Of a stretch of DNA of 64,000 bases, positions 40,289-53,299 are shown piece by piece. A program made the translations under genes and the position numbers. The notes below the pieces were generated by a model that saw nothing but the letters and a program-made list of their open reading frames with translations, did no database searches and was not told where the DNA came from. Position 1 is the stretch's first letter; every line of letters starts with the position of its first letter. The DNA comes from Mastigias papua (Eukaryota > Cnidaria > Scyphozoa > Rhizostomeae > Mastigiidae): NCBI GenBank assembly GCA_964019165.1, contig OZ025283.1, forward strand, positions 7,349,001 through 7,413,000, written 5' to 3'.

Positions 40289-43200
40289 CCTTTAGACTAT
40301 AAGCAGTTATTTTTTCTTGAATAAGGTTTGCTCAATGAATTCATAATGTGAATCAATTGTTAGCTTGTTGATCACAATACATCCACATAATTGTCGGTAG
40401 CATTATGTCTTGGAGTTGATGATTTAATTCATATTTTTATTTCCAATTTTTAGGTCAAATAGCGGATCAGTGCGACTTTGACACATCTTTCTGTGACTGG
40501 CAGGTTGGAAGCAATGCCCCCGAACAGTTGCGACGTTGTAAAAGGAGTGAATGGACCAATGATATAAGCCCGACAAAAGACCACACCAATAAATCTACAG
40601 GTAAGTGACATATTTGACTTTGCTTCGTTTATTTGAATTTCGGCGTATTCGACAATTGTTTTTTGACATGTGAGTTTTGCTCTATAACGGTTGATCAACC
40701 TCTATTAGAAGGGGATGCTTAATGGCGGTTGCTGAAGCCGAACCATGTTTGATTTCGCTTCTCACTGTTTCAAAAGTGTTCTATAAGAAGTGCCCAGGTC
40801 TTAAGAAATCATTGATGTGGAGTGATTGAAAAGAGAAACTCGTCATATCTTGAACAGTTAGGGTCCCTTTGTAGGAAGCGCAATTGGATAATGAACCATG
40901 GAACAAAGATGACGAAAAATAAAGTCATAATGTTGTATTTCTCTATTGACAATCCCGGTACTAAGGCACTTCCATAATGACTATGACGTTTCCATTAACA
41001 GACGTTTTGGACCTATTTCCTGGGATCCATCATGAGTGTAAAAAACTTGACAAATAAATAGGAATTGATATGAAGGAATGGTAAACAAAACCAACAAGCA
41101 GAGCCTAGGGAAAACTAAGGAAGCAAAACAGTTCATTATCTTGACATTTCATTATTTTACGGTTCATTATCTTGAAGAGTGTGCAAGGCCCTTGAAGTAG
41201 AACTGTATGGTAGCAATGGAGATCGGCACTTTTAGCCCCCTTTGACATAAACCCCGTTCATTCCAATAGACAATAAAACATTGGTAACTATGTTTATCTC
41301 TACATGCTTTATTGTTTTCTATATCAATAGATGTAAGTAATTTATGACACAATATTTTATATTCAGTTTTTTGAATAAGGACGTGATTCTTAATAATAAA
41401 AATAATAAAAATAAATAACCTTGCTTACTGATTAGTAATGCATACTAACATACAACAATACAGACGGCATTATGGAGGCTACTGCTACTTAGTGCAATGT
41501 AAACCTTGTGTAACGAATGAATGAACAAAGGAACAAGTGAATGAATGAATAAATGAGAAATTAATTAATTAACTGATTAGTGAAATGTCAATTTGTTAAC
41601 GTGATTTCATATCTTGGTGACACTTACTGCCTTGCAATGTAGAGACATGTGTCCACAGCCTTGAGTCATTAATGATGGTATGGGATGCTTATTGCTTTCT
41701 CGATGGAACATCACCTTCGTATAATTTATCATATTCATTGTGTTGTGTTGGAAGTTTAAACACCTCCTTTTTCTTTAGGTGACTATTTGGTTTACTTGAA
41801 CACAAGTGATGTGAGACCAGGCGCTTATGGCTATTTGATTAGTAGAACTATGCAAAGATCTTTAGCGAACAAATGCACGGTGAGCTGGAATTATTTTGCT
41901 ATTGGCTGGCGCTAGATGTTAGCATTCTTATAATGCACACCCGTATCATGAGAATCAACTACCTTATATGTCTCATCATTCAACAGTGAATCACTTAACA
42001 TTGATAGTTGTTGATGGTGGAACGGGGTGCTATCAATATGCTGGCTTCCCCTGCCAAAGTAAGCCAGGCCGCCATTGGGGCTCATTGTCGTGGTTTATTC
42101 AGAGGAATTTCAAGAAAGTCTTATTTTTACAGGCATATAACAGCGGTCCCAGCAAGTACGCTCTTACTCAAAGCTTTCTAGGAGTATATATTTCACTCGT
42201 ATCATTGTAAGGAAGATTGATCACTGTGCGTTTTGCTGAAAATACATGGCATTGGGCGGAGCCCTTAAGTCAGATTTCCTGACCACGCCTTGCACTGTTG
42301 CTTTTATTCTGATCGATGCCATTTTCCCACAAACAGAATGAGCATTGATTAGTAATTGGTACAGATGTCGCAGTTAATATCTCAATCAAATGAAATTTGA
42401 CAGCAAACGTCAAGTGGACACCGTGTTTCCTTCAAAGAGCGCGCCCGGCGCTCATGTAAAAGTCTGCCTTCGAGAAAAGCCTGTAAAAAATTAGAAGTAA
42501 AACCTGTTTGGCGCCATTTGTTATGTTCGTTGCTACTTTGGCCCATTTTAGAGTTATGTCCGTCGTTGGAGCTTAACCTAGCCAATCATATTTGACTTAA
42601 CTTTATATTTTGGGATATTTATGAAAAGCCCCTAGCCCTATTTCATAAACCCCTTCACCACGGTGTATTGTTGGTGGTTTTCAGGATGCTGCATCAAGTT
42701 TGCTAGGGAACTAGACTTCCTTTTGGAATTATAAGTATGATAGCTAACAACATTTCTGCCCCCATTTGCTTGCGATTCCACCCCATTTTGCATTTGATTT
42801 CTAGATTCCCCAAAGGTGCGTGAAACTTTATCACAACACTTTTATATTTAGTTCTGTAAGGCTGAGAAGAGAGCAGTAGGCTGGAGGCTGGCATTCATTT
42901 GATATATACTAAGAAGGGAACCACTGAAAGCTAGATCAATTCAGTTTTAATGTTGTTGTATTGTCTACTTGCAGAGTGCTGTATTTATGTTGCTAGCTAT
43001 AGGATAATTTTCTCGGATGCCTGACAAAAGTACAGACACACATGGCAAATAAGAAATGGGGTGATCACGGTATACGAGTGGAGCTCTACTGTGGCACAGC
43101 TAGATGATAAATATTGGGAAGCCCAATACTTTGTTGGTATCAAATAAGCACCAAAAACTATGGCAGGGGTAGCTTCATTGGTGTAAATGTCAAATTATTT

Positions 43201-46200
43201 TTGTAGGTACTTTTATTTAAGCAAATATACTATTTTTTGTAGCTTCAATGGTTCTACTACATGCAGGTTATGTATGGTTATGGAATAGGAAAATTAAGCA
43301 TCATATACAAGGACCTGGAAACTCAATCTGAGAGGCTATTGTGGCAAGCTACAGGTAACCAAGGAAACGTTTGGAAGTTCGAAAATGTCACTTTTGACAT
43401 AACCTCGTTTCTATATAAGGTAAAGAAATGCGATTGAAATTTTTATCAATAACATGTGTTGCTCTTTGTATTATTACTGTGTATTATTGCTGGTTTGTCA
43501 TAATTTTATGTTAGCTATTGCAGTTTGTTGAATCGCTGCCAACGTGCCACAATGTTTATAGAAAGCCTCGCCTATCAACCTCATATGCTGCTATCCTTGT
43601 GCTCTTCTCGAACATTTTAGTACTTACCAATGCAAACATCTGCAAATATCCATGATAATCTTGACGTTTGCCTGTTGCACTCTCAGATTTTTGGAGATTT
43701 TCCATCATCTTTTGTTATATGTAGTGATAGAAGAAACTATAGTGCAATAAACAAAGCAAGTGGAGATACATGGACTTCTCTTCCCACTTTAAGTAGCCCT
43801 TACAATTGAACCCTACAATTATTTCTGCGAATTTCGCTAGTAAGAACAGCATCATAACACAGCACAGTCCAAAATAACACATCTGCAAATACAACGTACC
43901 TCGCATTACAACATTTCACACAATGGAGCGAGTCACGGTATGAAAATTCTAACTATGTACTTCACACCACATCAAGATACAACAATCACACACATCTCAA
44001 GGCAGAAAACAGGGGATAGTAGCGAATATTGGTATTTGGTCAAACTGCCTAGATCTCTCGATAGAAAACACGGCTGCTTAGAATTTTCCAGGTTTCGATA
44101 GCAGAGAACTGAGGTATCGCTATAAAGATAGGATGAAGATAGATCTGAAGAGCTGTCATGTGCATTTTAAGCCATTTCAAACGGGTCTTCAATCGCTTAT
44201 AAGTCCAGAATAACAGCATGAAAATTCGTAAAATCTGGACAAGTTCTTTATCACCTAAAGTTGTAAGTGTGTACCAAAGTTGAAGGATTACTGACATGTA
44301 TGGTGAGAGTGAAAATTTGGCATTGAATTCCCTTGAGCATTATCTGATGGTCTCATATTACTCTGCAAAATATCAGGAGAATTCTGAATTTTCTTTGACC
44401 AGGAGCATATCTGTAGTGCAGATAGAGAAAAAGCACTTCTCTCAAGTTTCTAATCAGATTTCTCTCGTAGCAAATATAAAGCCGGAGAAATAAGACGCAA
44501 TCTTACCAGAAATCTGGGAACTATGTAGTCAGATGCATAGACTGTTAATCTTTACTAGGCCACAAAACGTCATAGTCTCATAGGTCCTAGAACAACTTAT
44601 ATGCTGGATAGATTCCATGACTTCAAATGCTGAAAATCAAATGCTTGCTAAAATAGTTTCTGTCTTTATGTATATTTTGGTCATGGATCTGAAGCTTTAG
44701 GAAATTATGAGGTAGCTGGCTTTCACACGGAATTTTTGAAAATAAGCAATCCGGAGCTACCCCTATGTTACGTAGTAGAAATATCTTAATCGCTGGAGCC
44801 TTAGTGGGTTTGGTCCGTTCATGTTGTTAGTCAAATCCAGTTTTCTGTCAGGACCGGGGTTGTGATAAACTGTGTCACTATTATCGAGATGAGGCCTCGT
44901 ATAACAATGATTAGCGCCATTTCCACCGCTCACGTTGACAAAAGCCTCTTATTTGGGAATGGAGGTTAAATTTTGAATCAAGGCCAATTCCAAGGTGCTT
45001 TTGTTCAGACACATTAACTTTAGCATATTTTCCAGTCGCAAAATAGGATATCTTGGTTTGAAGTGGTTGGTCGAGAAGACAACTTGATATTTTAAGTCTT
45101 AAACTGCACGCTCTATTCCCAAGCCCACATTAGCATTGTTGATCAAGATTTTCACTATCCCACTTTTGATTTTCTTGATTCTCCATCACCAGTACCGAAA
45201 CCTTATCCTAGCTAGCTTAGCTAAATACAGTGATGTTTACGTAGAATTTGGCCTGTTTCAGATTATAATTAAAGCTGAGCGTGGGGTTTACTTCAGAAGT
45301 GATGTTGCAATTGATGATGTTTCATTTGCGCCAAATTGTCTGCAGACTGAAGGTAGGTCGAGGGCAATGTCGTTCTTTTCATACTCATAGTGTTGCCTCT
45401 TTTGTCGGTATATACCTGGAATGCGGTTGTCAAATGGATCAAAATATTATTTCAAAAACGAAGTACAGTCCTTTAAAGTCATATTTGTATGGGAAACTAG
45501 CCCTTTGATTATAATTTTTGCTAAGCATTTTAGTTTTTACTTCAATGTTCATATTTTTCCCTTCGTATGGTATTTTTCTTTATTGATAAACATATGACTT
45601 TCCTTCATTGCAGAATTTGAACCAATTACTATTGTTAAATGTAAGTGTCATTTCATTTGTTTTATATTGTTTTATGAATTCCCATTGAACAGTTATTTAA
45701 CTTATAAATAATTGTAGTTAGGCATTCCAAATTGAACAATCATTTACCATATTACGCAAAATTAACGCGGGTGGGAAATTAGCACTGTTCGTAAGGATCC
45801 GCGTTTATTTTCTACCTTCTTGAATTCAGCGCTTGTTTGTTGCTTCGTTGAATTTGTGTGAGAAGGTGTGTGAGCAAACTGGATTCACACAAAATCAACA
45901 TAGCCGCCAAATGTTTGAGGCCCCTGACCAGGTCTGTTTTCTCCCAATTTAACTGACCAATCAGCATGCAAAATGGGCCTAAATTTAGCTGTGGATTGCA
46001 TGTGTGGTGAGGATCCTGATGATGATTGGTCACTTAGGTTGGGAGAAAATACATCTGAGTACACTCTTAAATATTTGGTGGCTAAGCCTGCAAAATCTAA
46101 AGTACAGAATCATAACCATATTCATTCCTTCTGTCTGGAAACGAAGAGAGGAGATGTTAGAAGACCACGGCTAGTAAAGAATTATGAAGTGCAGATAAGC

Positions 46201-49200
46201 AGCCAATTAAACAGAATCTCCATTCATGGTAGACATGAACCTCTTTTGAAATTGTGCTTAAAGCTAAATATCACATATTATGATTGGTCTTTAACAAGCA
46301 AGTTTTGTCAACCGCATTCATTTTTTGCTTCAAATACATTTGTTTGAGAAACCATGTTAGTTCTATAGCAAAAACTACAATTTTAAAGAAACTATCTTTC
46401 ATTTATGCCGCGCAATGCGTTTTTTCAAAAAATTGCGTGAAAAATTTTTCGCGTGAGTCTTCTCCTGCGATAATTTTGTACCCGTATTATATTTGTGCAA
46501 TAAAGTGTATCATATGTGATTGTTTATGATCCAACAAAGACATCTTATCTGCTCTCGAACACTTGCGCCACTAAGCCACCACTGAGCATTTCGAGAAAAC
46601 AATGGATTTCTTTTGCCTTGTTTGATGAGTTTGCAGGTTTCTTAATACGACTTGATAGCACTTTTTGGTCTTCAGAGAGAGGACTTTAGTTTTTGTGTTC
46701 ACATTTAAAGCCCCTGCCAAGTGGTCCAACATTTCATCCCACATTTACCCAACACTTGTTACATGGCCAATGTTGGATCCTTTATCCGACATTTGCTAGT
46801 TGTTGTTAGATCGTTTGATCAGGGAAATTAAAATTATCAGATTTGGGCATGCGCACAAGTCAGGATTTTGTATTGTTAGCTAAAATTTGTTGGATGAGTG
46901 TTTGAAAAATGTGGATCGCTTGACCAGGGCTTAAACTGACAAATCGTTGATTGGACCTTAGTCCTTTACTTCATGACATGCATATGTTTTAAGATGGACA
47001 CTGCAATTCGGTGAAACACAGTGTGAAGAGTTCAAGTGCATCATTATACCAATTTGGTAATGGCGGATGGTATTGTTTTGTTGAAATACGAACTGACTTT
47101 AGACTACGTATTAACATATATGCAGAGTTCTTAAATACAGGTTTGTTTCCTCCATTTCATTGCATTTTCAATACTATGTATCTTCGATTTTCGGAAAAAC
47201 CATATATCAGTATGCTATGAATAACTTGGCTTAGCCGAATGAAAAGAATATAGTACACTTGGCTCTGAAGAAGGCATTATATGTATGTATGTATGTTTAT
47301 TTCGATTCAGCATTGCAGCTTTTAGATAGGACTTGGAACCTCCAAGCAACTAAAATCATAGGGACTTTCATTTTTCGAATATTGGGAACTGAAACCCCTG
47401 TGTGCCATGACACTTAGTTGTTTAATCTAGCGTAGGCATCAATTTTCTTGGAGTGCATATAAATCGGTCAGTGATGGTGCACATACATCGTCTAGCGCAG
47501 TGTATGCTGTGCTTAACGCCCTTTTGTTGACTTTATATGCAGTTTTGATGTCATACGCATTGCAACATATTGAACATTCAGAAGGGTTTACTATCGTAGA
47601 ATGACTTTGACATATAGTATGGATGGTTTTCATATTAAAGTCGTTTGGAATGTTGCTATTATCATGCCTTATAGATTCAAATAAGGAAGTCGTCATTATG
47701 GCTGGTGGAAATATGTCGGCCAGTTATGGTGGGAATTTTTCTGGGTCCGTAGAACCATTCTCCTTGATATCATCAACAAATTTCATACGTATCGAACTTC
47801 CTCTTTTGCGTGGAATTGGAAGCCATTCATTTACATTCAATATTACATCCACCGATCAGCCAGGTTTGTTACTTTATTGGCTTGAATCTTAGTGGATATT
47901 TTCGACTCCGATCTTTCTTCAAGAAGACTTTGTTAATTCCATTGAATTCCATTGCAGTTTTATTTCCTTCAAGGGTATCAACTGTTTCCATCAATTTCTT
48001 CTTTTCAATAGCTCTCATCCTCTGACCTTCAATATATGGATGTTTTGTGGAAGAGCTGCCAATTAAAACATGAACCACACCCATAAGAGAGCATTTCGAA
48101 TTCTACACTATGGCTACTCTTCTTTCTTTGAAGAACTTCTGCACAAATCAAATGAATGCACTATTCATACTGAAAACATACAAATATTTAATGCTTGAAG
48201 CCTACAGGCGAACAAATAGGCAAAATCCATCTTTCATGTGGGAATGTTCCATGAAAAAGGTGGTGAATATGATGTACGATCAAAAAACCTGCAGGTGTTG
48301 CCTCAAACTAACACCACTAAATATGGAAATGATAATATAGCTTTTCGTGGCAGTATCCTATGGAACTACCTTCAGAATGATATTGGAAGTACGGCCTCCT
48401 TCTGCTCTTTCAAGAAATGCATAAAAAGTTGGAGGTTGGAGTGGAGAGGACTTGAACTCTTAAATACGTCGAAGTCCACATCAGCTTTTCGGTTGGCTTA
48501 AAAGGATCAGGTGCACAGAAACTACCCTTATTATACTGTTAGATAATTCTTATGTACTTATTAAGTATTTAAATCAATTCAAGGGAGGGGGACAGGCAAC
48601 AAATGAAGATCATCATTTACAAAACAAGAAGTAATGCTAGCTGTCCTTCAACAAATACAAACACATCTGTCCTCATGCTTAGGTGCTCTCTCACATCCCC
48701 ATTCATAGATCATGTTGCACACCATCGTGACAAATCATCAAAATCATGTACAAGGTATCGCGGACCACATAAAATGTGGTCGGCCGCATTTGGCCCGCGG
48801 ACCTTGAGTTTGACACATTTGATGTAGATAATAAGAACATTCTGTTTTCATGTATAATCTTCTTTTTTTAAAAAAATTCCGTAGTATTATTTATATTATT
48901 TATATTTGAGTATGAATTGTTTATGGTTCATAAAATGTGTATTTCCCCACTATTTGATTGTTTACATTACATTTTTTCCTCGATGATTGCCTAACAACAA
49001 TACTACTCAGTCAACTTCTAATCTATGAGATGCCTGTTTTGCCATTCATGAGGATAAAATTAAAAAATTGTCTCCCTTGTTGAACTGAGCCATGATGGAA
49101 TCTCTACAACACTATACAAGGCTATCAACCCTCCAGCTATTAACTCATGATGCTGTCCCTTTAAGGCGTTTTGTTTGGTAAATTTGTAGTAAACAAAGAA

Positions 49201-50808
49201 TCCATTTTCTCCGTAATGGAAAAATCCTACTGACAGAGTACTCATCGCTTTAAGGAGCAAATAATCGCTTAAAACACTCGTCGCATTGATTAGGAAGATC
49301 TGTATTTTCATCGTTGCATTTACTTTTGTACACCTCCAACTCAAAATTCACTTTGTGCGCCTCCACTCTCTTGACCTGCAGCCATTATTTCGTTTGAATG
49401 CATTTAGTTGTTACTTGCTTCTATGTGTTATAAGTTGGAGTTATCGGTATCTCATACAAAATAAATGAGTAAGTCTATAGGACTGAGTTATAAAATTTGG
49501 AGGGAATGCTGCAAAATCATTTGTATTAAAAACTTGAAGCTCCCATGGTCTCTTGAGGTTTTTATAGTAGTCTCTAGCGGTACATTTTTTGTCTCAAGTT
49601 ACTTCTTCAAACAACACCAAACTAGAATGTGACCTCCTATGCCACACTACGGCAATTCTTTCTTCATTTGACCGAGATATCTAGTTTATGACTGAATTGT
49701 TTTTAGTACTTTATTGCAAAGATTATATGTTGGTCTTTGGTATTTTTGTTGATTATATTATAAGATCTGCTTCTCTCTTCTAGGTCATCCTCCAGTTTAC
49801 TATAAACCCTCAGGTGAACAAAGCATAATTTGCTTTGCTGTGCGACTTTTTGTCTGCTTGAGCATATTGTTGAAAATCATTTGATCTCATGTTAGGTTCC
49901 GCATATTGTCCATGAAGTAGTTTGATCTTTAAGTGAATATGAAGTTACGAAACTCTATACTATGCTAAAAGCGCCTGCTTGCGCACCGCCTCTAGATATC
50001 AAGTTTGTATTTGAACTGCATTCAATGCTAGTCAGGACAATTTTCTTAGCTGATATTTTTGGATTGAAACCCAAAACTTCATTTTGCAGTGCTTTGAAAT
50101 CATCCTCCTTGTTCAACTGTTTAAATTGATGCTTTTTTATCCGACTTCATCTCAAACATTTTCTTGTAAAAAATTTTTCTCAAGTTTGGTTTTGTTTCAG
50201 CAGGTTCGAAGCGCATAGATGCTATTCGAGGTAAAATGAAACTTTTTATATAGACAACCTTTCCTTCTGTCAGAAGAAAAGTAGCAGGTTGCTCTGATGA
50301 ATATCTGATGTTTCTCGTCTTCTTTTCTTTCTTACTTTCCCTCCTTTCCTTCATCCTTCCTTTCCTTCGTTTCCTTAATTCCTTTCTCCTATCCATCCAT
50401 CCACTCATCCGCCCATCCATCCATCCATCCATCCATCCATCCATCCATCCATCCATCCATCCATCCATCCATCCATCCATCCGCCCATCCGCCCATCCGC
50501 CCATCCGCCCATCCGCCCATCCGCCCATCCGCCCATCCGCCCATCCGCCCATCCGCCCATCCATTAATCCATCCATCCAGCCATCCAGCCTATCAGCCAT
50601 CCAGCCTATCAGCCAGCTAGCCAGCCTATCAGCCAGCCAGCCAGCCTATCAGCCAGCTAGCCAGCCTATCAGCCAGCCAGCCAGCCTATCAGCCAGCCAG
50701 CCTATCAGCCAGCCAGCCTATCAGCCAGCCTATCAGCCAGCCTATCAGCCAGCCAGCCTATCAGCCAGCCTATCAGCCAGCCTATCAGCCAGCCTATCAG
50801 CCAGCCTA

Positions 50809-50846
<38 letters not shown>

Positions 50847-50848
50847 TA

Positions 50849-50906
<58 letters not shown>

Positions 50907-50972
50907 TATCAGCCAGCCAGCCTATCAGCCAGCCTATCAGCCAGCCTATCAGCCAGCCTCTCAGCCAGCCTA

Positions 50973-51062
<90 letters not shown>

Positions 51063-53216
51063 TATCAGCCAGCAAGCCTATCAGCCATCCATCCATCCAT
51101 CCGTCCATCCATCCACCCATCCGCCCATCCATCCGTCCATCCATCCATCCATCCGTCCATCCATCCGTCCGTCTGTCCGTCCGTCCGTCCGTCCGTCCGT
51201 CCGTCCGTCCATCCATCCATCCCAGCGTGAAATCTTCAACGCAGAGCATCAAGCCGGAGGTATTTTGACACAGAATCATGCTGCGAGCAATTCTGGCGCA
51301 ATTCTGTGGCGCAACAGCAGAAGCTATGGCTTTGTTGTGAATTTAATTTGGTAAACTTTGTCTTTAGCCTTCCCCTTTTTTGCTTATAACCCTAATCCCT
51401 TTATGTCCTACCAAAGACGTTTTAGCGCAGAGGAAAGTGCACAAATCATTCATCCGTGCATCCTTCCTTTCTATCCTTCATTTCATTCATTTCGTTTCAT
51501 TTTTATTTATTTATACAGGGTAATACATTCAGTGATTAAGAATAAAAAACTGCTTTTCAATATGCCCTGTCAAAAAACCTACGCTAATGCACACACTAAT
51601 CAATAACAAAAAATAAACAAAATTCAATATACAATATAATTTGGTTAAAAAAGAAAAGTTTGATGCTGTACAAGAACCTTCAAACCCTTTGATTTTTCAA
51701 AGAATGTTTCAGCAAATTTTTGAAAGTATCCAGTGAAGGGGCATTTTTTATTTCAGTGCTTAGTTTATTCCACACAGTCACACCTCGATATGAGAAACTA
51801 CGTTGCCCATAAGAGGTTGCAATCAATCATCATCCCTTATAAATGATTGAATAATGCTCTTAGGCACAAATTAAAGTCAGTTTCATTTCTGGTTCTAGTT
51901 TCCATGACTTTGAATGAACAGTTTTTTATCAGAGATAGAAGTTGTGTGACGTAGCCACATACTCCACTGGTTTTAAATTGATAATACAACAAAATTTGCC
52001 TCATTTTGATTCTCTATATTTTTTAGACTGCGGAAGCGATTTAGCGAGGCTTAAAGTCAGTTCATATGCCTACATAACCCCAAGGGTGCTCAATGGCAAA
52101 TATTATGATAATGAGCGATGTATTTTCAAATTCGTGGCATCCAATGGATACAGAGTCAAGGTTATATTTGACGAATTTGACACTGGTAAGCAAGTAACTT
52201 TCTTCATGCTGAATGTCATTAGTTGTTTTATGCATGTATAGTCAATGAAGTTCGCCTCTTCACGTCAAGTGGTTAGAGCGCTTGACTGCTGAGCAAATCG
52301 ATTGTTGAAACCGAACCCTCGGATCATAGTTAGGATGCTCGCTCACTATCCACTCAGCAGCAAATGGGTACCTGGTGGCAACACTGGGGAAGTTAAAGGC
52401 GGCGAGGAAATGAACCAGCCACCCTACCTCACTATGCCGGCGGCCATTGAAGCGCCACTATCATATTAAATGACATGATGATAAAAAATGTTACTCCGTG
52501 GTGGAGCCTACATAAAAGAGCGTAAGCAACTAACCTGTCCTGTATGCAGTCCTTCCCTTGTGCCCTCATTTCGGATATGACTTGGTATTTTATACCCTCA
52601 AATGACAAGAATCCCAACAATGTCCGTTTACATTGTGGAACATATGACCTGAGCTCTGACAAATAGGGAATTGAAGTCGCTGCGAAGTTGATATCCTTCG
52701 CTCGTTTCATAAAAACGAGTAATGTAATAATCTTTATATCACAATGAAGATATAAAGGAGGTCATGACAGGAAAAGAACTTGAAAAGATGCCATCATATG
52801 TGAAGTTTATGGAGCACGACAACATCAAAATCAAAGTCTAACTATCATTGAGAGCATTATGACTTTATAACCTCTAGACACCTTTTCTATTGGAAAGCTG
52901 CTTAGGCCATTTTTGTTTGTCTTTGATTCGCACGCGTTTTCTGTCCACGTTCTGTCGGAGCTTGAGCTTTATATCTAATTATTTTCGGCTTCAATTTTTA
53001 TTGCAGAGTTCAAATATGACTATATTGAAATCTTGGACAATGGCATAATCGGTCAAAGTCGCTTTACGGGGAGTCTAGGTCGTGTCCAGTTTGTTTCAAA
53101 GCGAAGTCTTGTTGAGATACTATTTGTAAAAGACGCATCTGTGCGGAGAAGTGGCTTTCGGCTATTTGCGATTGCTACAAGTGAACAAGGTTTGTGTGAA
53201 CAATGCCAATTTCATT

Positions 53217-53299
<83 letters not shown>

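Larger units (their letters stand above)
36495..40453 (+). other. Gene B intron 1
   Basis: This 4-kb intron takes the place of A exons 2-12. I found no trace of MAM1, SRCR, LDLa or MAM2 sequences in it. It is occupied by a MITE (36750-37060), a LINE 3' portion (38483-39530), a second partial copy of the same upstream LINE text (about 40000-40150) and a long ATC microsatellite. Confidence 0.6.

Noticed and set aside
40092..40302. Poly-Ile and poly-Met open frames
   Set aside because: Translation of an ATC microsatellite.
43715..44297. Two minus-strand hydrophobic open frames, possible antisense receptor gene
   Set aside because: No recognisable family, no shared splice structure and stop codons between them; kept only as a note in the intron entry.
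50308..51354. 348-codon open frame of Ser-Gln-Pro-Ala/Ile-His-Pro-Ser repeats
   Set aside because: It is a translation of a tetranucleotide-based minisatellite within an intron; equally long frames exist on the opposite strand and no splice or start context supports coding.
52257..52330. Possible tRNA gene
   Set aside because: A-box-like and B-box-like words exist but no complete cloverleaf can be formed and the segment continues into a SINE-like body.
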